DNA of 28,626 nt, from positions 1 to 28,626 of the forward strand of contig JALHUQ010000353.1 in NCBI GenBank assembly GCA_022866645.1, read 5' to 3'. A program made the position numbers and the translations under genes. Within the stretch, counting starts at the first letter, position 1; each line of letters starts with the position of its first letter. The notes beneath the pieces were generated by a model that was given only the letters and a program-made list of their open reading frames with translations, was not told the origin of the DNA and ran no database searches. Below, one piece after another: positions 1 through 8,222 of this stretch. Source of the stretch: Woeseiaceae bacterium (GTDB taxonomy: Bacteria > Pseudomonadota > Gammaproteobacteria > Steroidobacterales > Woeseiaceae).

Positions 1-45
1 ACTGACTACGCACACATCATGATACCGGTTGGTCCGCGCGACTGA
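1..45 (+). CDS. possible C-terminal end of an upstream gene (partial)
   Basis: Frame 1 is open from the first base to a TGA at 43-45 and would encode TDYAHIMIPVGPRD. The other two plus frames stop within 25 bases. A hairpin resembling a terminator begins 26 bases after the TGA, as expected at the end of a gene. Only 14 residues are visible, so no family can be named, and the frame could be open by chance. Confidence 0.3.
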   Translation, partial: TDYAHIMIPVGPRD

Positions 46-305
46 TTCTCAGCAGCGCAAAATTGGAGGTCCCGCCCTCGTGGCGGGGTTTCTGATGTCC
101 GCTTCGGGCCGAAAGCCGTCAGTCGAGCGTTAAACTACCGAACACCGGCTGACTGTTTTAACCAATGTGTTGCAACGATCCATTGAAGTCGCAAGGAAAA
201 GCAGACGTTCAGCGCGAGTGGTAAGTTTGGGTTAGGATCGACCGCTCGTGGTCGAAACGTACTTGTGTTCAAAACATCAATATGAAGAATCAACGGTGCG
301 TTGTC
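46..305. other. intergenic region downstream of kynU
   Basis: No convincing gene lies here. It holds the terminator-like hairpin at 71-93, a copy of a dispersed GGCCGAAAGC-containing motif at 106-129, and a perfect stem TCGACC/GGTCGA (238-243 with 250-255, six-base loop) without a T tract. That last stem lies 50-70 bases past the kynU stop and could mark the 3' end of the lptD-kynU transcript. No tRNA-like cloverleaf was seen. Confidence 0.5.
71..93 (+). terminator. candidate rho-independent terminator
   Basis: CCCGCC (71-76) and GGCGGG (82-87) form a 6-bp GC-only stem with the 5-base loop CTCGT, followed by GTTTCT. The T tract is short, so this is a moderate candidate. It would terminate plus-strand transcription entering from before the window, and the stem could also stop read-through from kynU on the other strand. 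Confidence 0.45.
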
Positions 306-1586
306 TCATGACGTGGACTGAGATAGCGCTAAATCCAAACGCTCCGCGAATTCAAAGGCATCGCCAAAACTATTGTAGAGCGGAGCAGGCGCAATACGAA
401 TGACATCCGGTTCGCGCCAGTCGGGTGTGACATTGAGCTTGCACAAGCGGTCGAACAGAGCTTTGCCGTTGATGCTCTTGTCCTTCACAACCAAAGATAA
501 CTGACATCCGCGCGCGTCCTCGGGCGTGATGGATCCGATACGCTCGCCAAAGCGTGTCGCGATTAGCCAGGCAACATAGGCCGTGAGTTTTTTCGATTTC
601 TCGCGCAGCGCTGCAAGGCCGACTTCCTGAAATATCTGCAGCGACGCAACGACCGGCGCAAGCGATAAAACAGGCGGTGTGCTCATTTGCCAAAGCTCGG
701 CGCCTTTTGCTGGCGTAAAACTTTTCGCCATTTTGAAGCGTGTCGACTCGTCGTGCCCCCACCAGCCGTGCAACTGGCGCAGGTTCTCGGGGTTACAGTG
801 TTTCTCCGCGACGAAGGCGCCCCCAATCGCGCCAGGGCCGGCATTCAGGTATTTGTAACTGCACCAGGCCGCGAAGTCAGGCGCCCAGTCGTGGAGCGCC
901 AGTTCGACGTTGCCAATGGCGTGCGCCAGGTCGAGGCCAACGGCACAACGGTGCTTTCGACCCAGCTCACAAACGGCGGCCATGTCGATGACTTGCCCCG
1001 TGTAGTACTGAACGCCGGGCAGCAGCAACAGCGCGACAGTGTCACCGTGCGCTTCAAGCAGTGCGGCGAGATCTTCGATGTGCAGACGTGTCTCTCCGTT
1101 GCGCGGTGTCCACTCGAGGAGGCCCACATCGGTGTCGTAGCCTTGCATTCGGATTTGCGAAGCAGCGGCGTAGCGATCCGAAGGAAATGCCTGCGATTCG
1201 ATTACGATCTTGTAACGCTCATTGGTGGGCCGATAAAAACTCGCCATCAAAAGGTGCAAATTCACGGTCAGGGTGTTCATCGCCACTACTTCGCTGGCGA
1301 TCGCACCCGTCAGTTCCGCGAGGCCCGCGGTGCAGGACCGGGCACAAGTCAGCCAGGGACGGTCGGGGTGAAAAAATCCTCCCACGGCATGGTCTTTCCA
1401 TTTCCCCAATTCTTCTTCGACGTACTGGGCGGCCAGCTTCGGCTGCAGCCCGAGCGAATTGCCTACTAAATAGACCGGTGCCCGGCCATCGCGGAACAAG
1501 GGGAAATTGAACTGTTCGCGGTATCGGGCGAGCGGATCGGCCTGGTCCAGACTCGCCGCGAACTCGCGACTGTCTTCAAACCTCAT
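306..1586 (-). CDS. kynU: kynureninase
   Basis: PLP enzyme that cleaves L-kynurenine to anthranilate and alanine, or 3-hydroxykynurenine to 3-hydroxyanthranilate, in cytosolic tryptophan breakdown or de novo NAD synthesis. The 426 residues match the usual length. Visible family signatures are GNSLGLQPK (42-50), LDLAHAIGN (218-226) with the PLP-ring aspartate D219, WCSYKYLN (241-248) with Schiff-base lysine K245, and GWWGH (274-278). The ATG overlaps the apaH stop by four bases (ATGA), so translation is probably coupled and kynU is the last gene of the lptD operon. No other kynurenine-pathway gene is in the window. The family call is firm; whether the enzyme works in catabolism or NAD synthesis is not visible. 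Confidence 0.95.
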   Translation of the reverse strand: MRFEDSREFAASLDQADPLARYREQFNFPLFRDGRAPVYLVGNSLGLQPKLAAQYVEEELGKWKDHAVGGFFHPDRPWLTCARSCTAGLAELTGAIASEVVAMNTLTVNLHLLMASFYRPTNERYKIVIESQAFPSDRYAAASQIRMQGYDTDVGLLEWTPRNGETRLHIEDLAALLEAHGDTVALLLLPGVQYYTGQVIDMAAVCELGRKHRCAVGLDLAHAIGNVELALHDWAPDFAAWCSYKYLNAGPGAIGGAFVAEKHCNPENLRQLHGWWGHDESTRFKMAKSFTPAKGAELWQMSTPPVLSLAPVVASLQIFQEVGLAALREKSKKLTAYVAWLIATRFGERIGSITPEDARGCQLSLVVKDKSINGKALFDRLCKLNVTPDWREPDVIRIAPAPLYNSFGDAFEFAERLDLALSQSTS

Positions 1587-2401
1587 TCTTGCCCCTCCAC
1601 CTGGAAGACTCTCAGCGACCGCTTGTCAAGACGAACGGCGGTCAGTTGGCGACCCCATACGCAGCCTGTGTCGAGACTGATGAGTTTAGGTAGCACGACC
1701 AGTCCAAGTTGCGACCAGTGCCCGAATACAACGCGCGTGCCGGCCGTCGCCGGATTGTCGGCTTTGTACCACGGTATCTGATTCTTGCGTGCACGCCACG
1801 GCGATCCGCTAAACGAGAAATTCAGCTTGTATTCCCGTGTGATCATTCGCATACGTGTCAGGCAATTGATGATGAATCGCAGACGTTTGTAGCCACTCAA
1901 CTTTTCCGACCACCGACCGGGGGAGTTGCCGTACATCTTGGTGAGTAATGTCTCGAAGTCGCCGTCGCGAAGTACCTCTTCGACTTCAGCTGCACGAGCG
2001 AGCGTTTGTCGCACGCTCCAGAGCGGATGGGTACCGGCATGAACCAACAGCGTGTCGAGTTTTTCGTCGTAATGCGCCAAGGGCCGGCGTCGCAGCCAGT
2101 CGAACAATTCATCGGCATCGGGCGCGTTGAGCGATTTTGCAATCGACTCAAAGCGCTCGTCGTAAGGTATGGCACCGGCCCACAGTGCGAGCAGATGCAG
2201 ATCGTGATTGCCCATAACAGTGATCGCGGAGTCACCGAGCTCACGCACAAAGCGAATTGTTTTCAATGACTTAGGGCCACGATTAACAAGATCACCGGTC
2301 AGCCAGAGCGTGTCGGCAGCGGGGTCAAAATTGAGCTCGTCCAAAAGCCGGCACAGTGGGTCATAGCACCCTTGTATGTCGCCGATAGCGTAAACGGCCA
2401 C
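1583..2401 (-). CDS. apaH: symmetrical bis(5'-nucleosyl)-tetraphosphatase
   Basis: Hydrolyses Ap4A to two ADP and, in enterobacteria, is known to remove Np4 caps from RNA. It belongs to the calcineurin-like metallophosphatases. Metal-binding motifs are in the expected order: GDIQG (7-11), GDLVNRG (36-42), GNHD (64-67) and a later HAGT near residue 121. The length of 272 aa is normal. It sits nine bases after apaG and overlaps the kynU start by four bases. The apaG-apaH pair next to rsmA is the standard gammaproteobacterial arrangement, which makes the assignment secure. Confidence 0.96.
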   Translation of the reverse strand: MAVYAIGDIQGCYDPLCRLLDELNFDPAADTLWLTGDLVNRGPKSLKTIRFVRELGDSAITVMGNHDLHLLALWAGAIPYDERFESIAKSLNAPDADELFDWLRRRPLAHYDEKLDTLLVHAGTHPLWSVRQTLARAAEVEEVLRDGDFETLLTKMYGNSPGRWSEKLSGYKRLRFIINCLTRMRMITREYKLNFSFSGSPWRARKNQIPWYKADNPATAGTRVVFGHWSQLGLVVLPKLISLDTGCVWGRQLTAVRLDKRSLRVFQVEGQE

Positions 2402-2410
2402 GACGTTGCG

Positions 2411-2791
2411 CTAGTTCAGCAGTCCGGGAACTGCGAGCGTGAAAGGGGCAATGGGCGCATCAAACGAAATACCGCCGTCGGCCTCCATGCGATACAGGCC
2501 CTGCATTGCGCCAACGGGCGTTTCCAGTACCGCACCGCTGGAGTATCGAAATTCTTCGCCCGGATTGAGGTAGGGTTGTTCACCGACGACACCGTCGCCG
2601 CTCACTTCCTGAACCTTGCCATTTGCGTCAGTAATGATCCAGTGCCGACTGATCAATTGGGCCGCAACGTTGCCGTTATTCGATATCGTTATCGTATAAG
2701 CGAAAACGTATCGGTCGGACGTAGGTTCGGACTCGAAGTCAATGTAGCTGGTTGCCACCTGTATTCGGATATCGCACTGAGGTTTTTTCAT
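2411..2791 (-). CDS. apaG: ApaG protein
   Basis: Small single-domain protein (126 aa) of the ApaG family, which has an immunoglobulin/fibronectin-III-like beta fold. Its biochemical role is unsettled; mutants of related bacteria show Co2+/Mg2+ phenotypes, and it is often annotated as an ion-efflux protein. The sequence has the family's beta-rich pattern, with a Y(T)ITISN-type strand near 32-39, and RHWIITDANGKVQEVSGDGVVG, here spanning roughly 49-70, ahead of QPYLNPGEEF. It lies between rsmA (gap nine bases) and apaH, the usual operon position. No signal peptide or membrane segment is seen. Confidence 0.93.
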   Translation of the reverse strand: MKKPQCDIRIQVATSYIDFESEPTSDRYVFAYTITISNNGNVAAQLISRHWIITDANGKVQEVSGDGVVGEQPYLNPGEEFRYSSGAVLETPVGAMQGLYRMEADGGISFDAPIAPFTLAVPGLLN

Positions 2792-2800
2792 TCGGGCATT

Positions 2801-3583
2801 CTAACGTAAGGAACTCGAAAGATGGTTACTGAGTTCAACGTATTTCGCGATGCTGATTTGTTCCGGCCGCATGCCAGGGTCGATTCCGACAGACTCCAGG
2901 TCACTGACTTCAACATGATCTTTTAGCGCGTTGCGAATGGTCTTGCGGCGCTTCATAAAGGCGTTACTGACTAGTTTTGCCAGTAGGGCCTCGTCCCGGA
3001 TGTCGTAGGTGCCGGGCGGGAGCGGATCGAGTCTGACCACGGCGGACGTCACCTCCGGTGGTGGGCTAAACGCGGATCGGTCGACATCGAACAGGGACTC
3101 AATGCGCAGATGGCATCCGAGCATGATGCCCAGCCTGCCGTAGGTCTTGCTTCCGGGCCCTGCGGCCATGCGAGCGACGACTTCCTTTTGCAGCATGAAA
3201 TGCATATCGACAATGTGGTCGCGAAACTTGAGCAGGTGAAACAACAACGGTGTCGAAATGTTGTAGGGGAGGTTGCCGACAATCCGCAGCCGGTCACCCA
3301 GTGTTGAATAATCAAATGCCAGAGCATCCGCTGCGTGGACGGTGACACTGGCATGGCCGTCGTATTGTTGGCGCAAGCGAGCCACCAGATCACGGTCGAG
3401 TTCCACGGCGTGCAAAATGCCTGCATCTGCTGCCAGAGCTGCCGTGATCGCGCCCTGACCTGGTCCGATCTCGACGACAACGTCATCCTTGGTTGCGTGC
3501 ACGGCGCGCAGGATACCGTCGACGACTCCCGGGTCGGTCAGAAAATGCTGGCCGAAGCGTTTTCGTGCGCGATGGCCAGGCAT
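2801..3583 (-). CDS. rsmA: 16S rRNA (adenine1518-N6/adenine1519-N6)-dimethyltransferase
   Basis: KsgA-type enzyme that uses SAM to dimethylate two adjacent adenines at the 3' end of 16S rRNA late in small-subunit assembly. The N-terminal RKRFGQHFL (8-15) is the family hallmark. SAM motif I is GPGQGAIT (40-47), the acidic ribose-binding motif is ELDRDL (61-66), and the catalytic motif IV is NLPYNIS (104-110). The length of 260 aa is typical. The ATG shares one base with the pdxA stop (TGATG), indicating translational coupling. The alternative, a mitochondrial-type or Erm-like methyltransferase, is unlikely given operon position and motifs. Confidence 0.97.
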   Translation of the reverse strand: MPGHRARKRFGQHFLTDPGVVDGILRAVHATKDDVVVEIGPGQGAITAALAADAGILHAVELDRDLVARLRQQYDGHASVTVHAADALAFDYSTLGDRLRIVGNLPYNISTPLLFHLLKFRDHIVDMHFMLQKEVVARMAAGPGSKTYGRLGIMLGCHLRIESLFDVDRSAFSPPPEVTSAVVRLDPLPPGTYDIRDEALLAKLVSNAFMKRRKTIRNALKDHVEVSDLESVGIDPGMRPEQISIAKYVELSNHLSSSLR

Positions 3584-4497
3584 CAGCGTGGCGCCGTGGT
3601 CTTTGCGAGGAAGATCGCCAGTTCTATCGCCGCGATGAGACTGCCGGGATCGGCTATACCGAGGCCCGCGATATCAAACGCAGTGCCATGATCAACAGAG
3701 GTGCGAATGATCGGTAGCCCCAGAGTGACATTCACGGCGTGTCCGAAGCCTGCGTACTTCAGCACAGGCAGCCCCTGATCGTGGTACATCGCAAGCACCG
3801 CGTCCTTGTGTCCGGCGGCCGGCGTAAAGGCCGTATCTGCGGGGAGCGGCCCACGCAGGCGCATCCCTTTTTGGCACAGTGCCCTGACGACGGGCGCGAT
3901 GATGGCGTCATCCTCTTTGCCGAGGTGTCCGCCTTCGCCAGCGTGCGGATTGAGTCCGCAGACAATAATTTCGGGTACATCGATGCCGAATTTCGATTTG
4001 AGGTCGTCGTGCAGGATTTGCAGTACGCGAGTCAGACGGTCTTTCGTGATGAAATCAGGAACCTCGCGCAATGGCAGGTGCGTGCTGGCCAGAGCAACCC
4101 TGAGGTCTCCGGCAACCAGTAGCATGACCGGCAAGTCGACGCCCGTCAGTTCCGCGAGAAACTCGGTGTGTCCCGTAAATGGCACGCCGGAATCAGCAAT
4201 GACGCTTTTGGCGAGAGGGGCGGTCACGAGTCCGGCGTAACGGCCCTCCAGGCAGCCCGTCGTGGCGAGCCGCAACCCGGCCAGCAAGGTCTGTGCATTC
4301 AGCGGATTAGGTTGTCCGTGAATAACCGGCGCCGGGAAAGGTGTATCGATGACCTGCAGGCGCCGGTCCAGCAAGCGCGCATCGCCGACAACAACAATCC
4401 TGGATGCAAAAGGTGTTTCGGCCAGCGCGGAGCAGAGTTCAGGGCCGATACCGGCCGGCTCTCCCGCAGTAACGACTAGAGGTTTAGGCCACGCCAC
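3583..4497 (-). CDS. pdxA: 4-hydroxythreonine-4-phosphate dehydrogenase
   Basis: NAD-dependent dehydrogenase of the DXP-dependent pyridoxal-phosphate pathway; its product condenses with deoxyxylulose phosphate through PdxJ. The start is GTG, two bases after the surA stop. TAGEPAGIGPE (10-20) is the N-terminal family signature. Histidines expected for metal or substrate binding are present: H110 (TGHTE), H140 (THLPL), H185 (NPHAGE) and H239 (YHDQGLP). At 304 aa it is somewhat shorter than the roughly 330 aa of E. coli PdxA, but both ends are complete, so the difference lies in loops. It may supply the cofactor used by KynU from the same transcript, which is inference. Confidence 0.96.
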   Translation of the reverse strand: MAWPKPLVVTAGEPAGIGPELCSALAETPFASRIVVVGDARLLDRRLQVIDTPFPAPVIHGQPNPLNAQTLLAGLRLATTGCLEGRYAGLVTAPLAKSVIADSGVPFTGHTEFLAELTGVDLPVMLLVAGDLRVALASTHLPLREVPDFITKDRLTRVLQILHDDLKSKFGIDVPEIIVCGLNPHAGEGGHLGKEDDAIIAPVVRALCQKGMRLRGPLPADTAFTPAAGHKDAVLAMYHDQGLPVLKYAGFGHAVNVTLGLPIIRTSVDHGTAFDIAGLGIADPGSLIAAIELAIFLAKTTAPR

Positions 4498-4499
4498 AT

Positions 4500-5804
4500 C
4501 TAGATGCGCGAATCGACAAACGCCTCATCGCGCATGCGTTGGATCCAAAGCAATGTTTCCTCTTCCTGCTTGCTGTTACGAATGCGCCCGACGCAATTGC
4601 GTTCTTTGACTTCATCGGTGTTGTCATAAACCCGACGCTCGAGGACTTCGAGGATATGCCAGCCAAACTGCGTACGGAAAGGTTCTGTAACCTGATTGAG
4701 TTCGGCTGCATCGGCGGCAGCTTTGAATTCCGGCGCGAATGAATCTGTCTCGGCCCAACCCAGATCGCCGCCCAGATTGGCAGAGCCCGGATCATCGGAA
4801 AGTAATTTTGCCTGCTCGGCGAAATCCTCGCCCTCACGAATCTTCGCGAGCGCCGTTTCGAGACGTTGTTTTGCCGTCGCATCGTCGATAATTTCGGTCG
4901 GCTGAATCAGAATGTGGCGAATTTTCGTCTGATTGATTTCACTGCGCTCGACCGCGCTGCGCAGGTTGTCGACTTTTACAATGTGAATGCTGTTGGCGGA
5001 ACGGAATGGCGCCGTAACATCGCCAGCTACTTTATCTTTCAATACCTCAGTAAAGATCGACGGAATTTGCTGGCCGTTTATCCAGCCGAGTGATCCGCCT
5101 TCCAGCCCGGTCGGGCCTTCCGAGTAGCGTGCTGCAAGTTCGCGAAAATCCGCGCCGTCCTGCAAGCGTGCGTAAATGTCGTTCGCACTTTGCTCGATAG
5201 CGGCGGCCGTCGCGGTATCGGCTGACTCCGGGATACTGAGCAGTATGTGCGACAGTTGCCAGTCAGAGTTCACGACAACGTTGTTCTCGATGTCGATAAT
5301 GCATTGCTCGATTTCGCGCTCGGAAACGCGAATGCTGCGCATCACTTCGATACCTTTGAGTTCATTGATCGTCAATTCCTCGCGCAGGCTCTCGCGGAAT
5401 TCGGCGTAGTCGATGCCGTCTTGTGCCAGCAGCGCCGGCATTTGATCAAATGGAATTCCATTTTGATCGGCGATGCGCTGAATCGAAACGTTGATGTACT
5501 GATCGGAAATCTGATCCAGGAGTCCAATTCGCTTGGCTCGCTGCATCTGGATTTCAACGACGATAAGGCGCTCAAGAATCTGCTCGCGGAGGACTTTCTC
5601 CGGCGGCAATTGCATATTTTGCTCTTTGGCGCGCTTGGTGACGGCAGCGAGCTGCTTTTCGAACTGGCTCTTGAGTACGACGCCGTCATTCACGATAGCG
5701 GCCACGCCGTCCAGATATTCACCCGTTTCGGAAAGTTCGTCAGCGGCAAGCAGGGGCGCAGCCACCAATGCGGCGATTGCACATAAGATGTTGATTTTTA
5801 ACAC
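4500..5804 (-). CDS. surA: periplasmic chaperone and peptidyl-prolyl isomerase SurA
   Basis: Periplasmic chaperone that escorts outer-membrane beta-barrel proteins, LptD among them, to the BAM complex. A signal peptide covers residues 1-20 or 21 (hydrophobic core ending LLAA/D). The N-terminal chaperone domain spans about 25-175. Two parvulin-type domains follow, near 183-280 (SHILLSIP, then GGSLGW) and 294-398 (RHILIQP, then LGGDLGWAETDSFAPEF). Length (434 aa) and domain order match SurA. It starts six bases after the lptD stop. Its place between lptD and pdxA is the classical one. Confidence 0.96.
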   Translation of the reverse strand: MLKINILCAIAALVAAPLLAADELSETGEYLDGVAAIVNDGVVLKSQFEKQLAAVTKRAKEQNMQLPPEKVLREQILERLIVVEIQMQRAKRIGLLDQISDQYINVSIQRIADQNGIPFDQMPALLAQDGIDYAEFRESLREELTINELKGIEVMRSIRVSEREIEQCIIDIENNVVVNSDWQLSHILLSIPESADTATAAAIEQSANDIYARLQDGADFRELAARYSEGPTGLEGGSLGWINGQQIPSIFTEVLKDKVAGDVTAPFRSANSIHIVKVDNLRSAVERSEINQTKIRHILIQPTEIIDDATAKQRLETALAKIREGEDFAEQAKLLSDDPGSANLGGDLGWAETDSFAPEFKAAADAAELNQVTEPFRTQFGWHILEVLERRVYDNTDEVKERNCVGRIRNSKQEEETLLWIQRMRDEAFVDSRI

Positions 5805-5810
5805 TATTTA

Positions 5811-8021
5811 CTACCGGAGATCTGCAGAGTAGCCAAGAATACCACGTTCGAGGAGTTTGTCAGCAGCCGTGCCAACACTCGCCACACCCTTCAATATAAA
5901 TTGCAGACCGAAAGATGTATCAAGAGTTCCGTCACGAGTGGAGATGTAGCGCCGGGAAACCAACCTTAGGCCCCAACAACAACTTTCATATTCGAGACCA
6001 AGGAATTGCTCCAGCACCGCGTCATCGCGAAACGAATAATTGTAGCGACCGACAACATTCCAGTGGGTGGCGACAGGCCATGACCCCGAGACGTCGCCTT
6101 GCTCCAGCGAGTCGCGTCGAAAGCGGTAGGCCAAATTGAGTATTTTGCTGTTGGCAGGTCGGTATTGCAGCCTCGCTTCCGACTTTGTCGTGTCGCCGGT
6201 GTCGCTGGCACCAGACCCCCATTGATGTCCAAAATCAAAATTGACGTTCCTGAATAGCAGAAAGCGTATCCGCGCGATGTAGTCTGAAGTTTCGGACGTC
6301 GCAACGTTCGTGCCTGGCAATGTCACCAGGCGGTCGCCGTGGTATCGAGTTTGCCCGATCGTAGCGGACATCATTTCCCGACCAGTCGAAACATCGAGGA
6401 TTCGAGAGGTGATACCAAAGCTGATCTGCTCCGTGTCGCCGATACGGTCGGCGCCAAGATAGCGATTCTTGCGATACAGCTGCACCAGGTTGATGTCCGG
6501 TGAGATCGTATCAAATACCGGCAATCCATCCTGATCTCGGAAAGGTATGCTGACGTACAGGAGGCGCGGCTCGATGGTTTGAATCCGACTGGAGTTACTG
6601 GCAGCGCGCTCGAAAATCAAACCCATATCGAGACTCGATACAGGCACTGATCGACTCGGGGCAGTACTGTCGCCCGGCAAAGTATTCTTGAGGTCGTAAC
6701 GTGCGTAGTTAAGTTCGATCCCGGGGGTTATAAACCAACCCGGCCCTGAAATCGGCAGATCGATTCTTGGCACCGCGTTAACGCGCCATCCGGTAACGCC
6801 AACATCGCGATCAAAGTTGACGACTTCACCAGAGATGCCGAAACGCAGGCCGAACGGCGTTTTCCAGCGGCCGTTGACGAGTACCTGCGGGGCCCGCCGG
6901 TACGGCTGCTCGTCCGGCAGAATCGCATCGTCGATGGTCTGGTAGTCCTGCACCTGCGCAAGCATCGAAAAATTGGGCGAGAAATAATCGAAACGCACAC
7001 TTCGGTTCAGGTGCGTGATACTTGAGGCGCTCAGGCTGCCTCCCAGGTCCTCGTAGTACTGGCTATCTGACACGTCGGTCAGATCAATCTGGTTGCGCCA
7101 GCCGTCGCCGAAGAGCGTGCGATGCTGATAATGAAACTGATAGCGTGTCTCTCCAACGATATCGTCATTTGGAAGATAGTCAGCGCTGACAAGTCCGTCG
7201 TTACGTGCAGTCAGGTAGCGAAACTCAGTTGCGATTTGCAGCCCGCGGCTCGTTAACAAGCGTGGCGTAATGGTAGCGTCGTAGTTTGGCGCTATATTCC
7301 AGTACCAGGGCACCCGAATTTCGTTGCCACTGCGGCCGGAGCTGCCGATCTCGGGCGTCAGCACTCCGGACTTGCGTGCATCACCGATGGGGAAAGACAG
7401 GTAGGGTGAGTACAGTATTGGTACACCCTTGAATTTCAACTTCATGCCCTTCGCGGTACCGACACCTCTCTTGGTATCTAGTTCGATGGACTTGCCTTGC
7501 ATCAGCCAGTCTTCAGAACCGGGCGGGCAGGTCGTGTACTCGACGCCATCAAGAGTCAAAAAACCGTTCTGATTGATTTCAATCGCATCGGCTGCGCCGC
7601 GCGAATTGTTACCGGCCAATGATAACTCGGCGCCCTCGAATCGAATCCGGCCAGTGACGTAGGCGAACTCGGCCGAATCGCTGAGGACCTGGGTGCCGGG
7701 ATCCTCGTAGCGGACGCTACCTTTGAGATAAATGGCTTTTTGCACCGGGTCATAGCGCGCGGTATCGGCGCCCGCGAGCTTGTCGTCGCGTCTTAAGAGA
7801 ACGCCTCCCGACATCACCGCGGTAGGCAAGTCACCCAGTTGGGCCTCAAAGTTGCCGGCCTCAAGTAGAATGGTCTCGGGGTTTGCCAGTGGCGTGAGCG
7901 GCAGGAACGGGTCCGTCGACAGTCGCCGCTCTGGCGACGTCTGGCAGGATAGCGGCTCGGCGGCGACTGCATTCATGGCGGCCAGCAGCAGTAGCGCTGT
8001 GAGTAGAGATTTAGGGAACAA
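5811..8021 (-). CDS. lptD: LPS-assembly outer-membrane protein LptD
   Basis: Beta-barrel protein that, plugged by LptE, inserts lipopolysaccharide into the outer leaflet. The start is TTG at 8021, giving a signal peptide of about 21 residues ending VAA. An in-frame TAG lies nine codons upstream, and no ATG or GTG exists between them, so TTG is the best start although no good ribosome-binding site precedes it. The periplasmic LptA-like jellyroll (about 55-200) is followed by a long beta-barrel. The cysteines needed for the two disulfides are all present: C26, C165 and the pair C681-C682 (ESCCWGLRL). Length of 736 aa is typical. First gene of the operon and divergent from amgK. Confidence 0.96.
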   Translation of the reverse strand: MFPKSLLTALLLLAAMNAVAAEPLSCQTSPERRLSTDPFLPLTPLANPETILLEAGNFEAQLGDLPTAVMSGGVLLRRDDKLAGADTARYDPVQKAIYLKGSVRYEDPGTQVLSDSAEFAYVTGRIRFEGAELSLAGNNSRGAADAIEINQNGFLTLDGVEYTTCPPGSEDWLMQGKSIELDTKRGVGTAKGMKLKFKGVPILYSPYLSFPIGDARKSGVLTPEIGSSGRSGNEIRVPWYWNIAPNYDATITPRLLTSRGLQIATEFRYLTARNDGLVSADYLPNDDIVGETRYQFHYQHRTLFGDGWRNQIDLTDVSDSQYYEDLGGSLSASSITHLNRSVRFDYFSPNFSMLAQVQDYQTIDDAILPDEQPYRRAPQVLVNGRWKTPFGLRFGISGEVVNFDRDVGVTGWRVNAVPRIDLPISGPGWFITPGIELNYARYDLKNTLPGDSTAPSRSVPVSSLDMGLIFERAASNSSRIQTIEPRLLYVSIPFRDQDGLPVFDTISPDINLVQLYRKNRYLGADRIGDTEQISFGITSRILDVSTGREMMSATIGQTRYHGDRLVTLPGTNVATSETSDYIARIRFLLFRNVNFDFGHQWGSGASDTGDTTKSEARLQYRPANSKILNLAYRFRRDSLEQGDVSGSWPVATHWNVVGRYNYSFRDDAVLEQFLGLEYESCCWGLRLVSRRYISTRDGTLDTSFGLQFILKGVASVGTAADKLLERGILGYSADLR

Positions 8022-8138
8022 TTTAATGATCGGGTCAGGCTTCGGCTATGGCTACCAGAGACGGGATGTTATCAGGCATTCTTATTTGTTACCTTCGCAT
8101 AGTTTTCTAGGTGCTTCAACGCGTTACGGAGATTTGAG
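8022..8138. promoter_or_regulatory. divergent lptD/amgK control region
   Basis: This spacer must hold the promoters for the lptD operon and for amgK-murU. No clean -35/-10 pair was found on either strand, nor a convincing sigma-E-type box for lptD. A GGAG at 8128-8131 lies seven bases before an ATC at 8139 that could open the amgK reading frame. Confidence 0.4.
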
Positions 8139-8222
8139 ATCAAGCAATCAGACACCGCCACCGACTCGCGCCGGGTCGCGCTAAGCCTTTGGATTGATAG
8201 CATCGACACAGTCGCCGGTAGC

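Noticed and set aside
139..149. CGAACACCGGC repeated at 27639-27649
   Set aside because: Eleven bases with no further similarity on either side, and the second copy falls inside the IS30 relic; chance is sufficient.
687..1469. 260-codon plus-strand open frame opposite kynU
   Set aside because: Antisense shadow of kynU, whose catalytic motifs and length are complete; the translated product looks like no known protein.
8022..8102. Sigma-E promoter for lptD
   Set aside because: E. coli lptD is known to be sigma-E controlled, but no GGAACTT-like and TCTGA-like pair at the right spacing was found.
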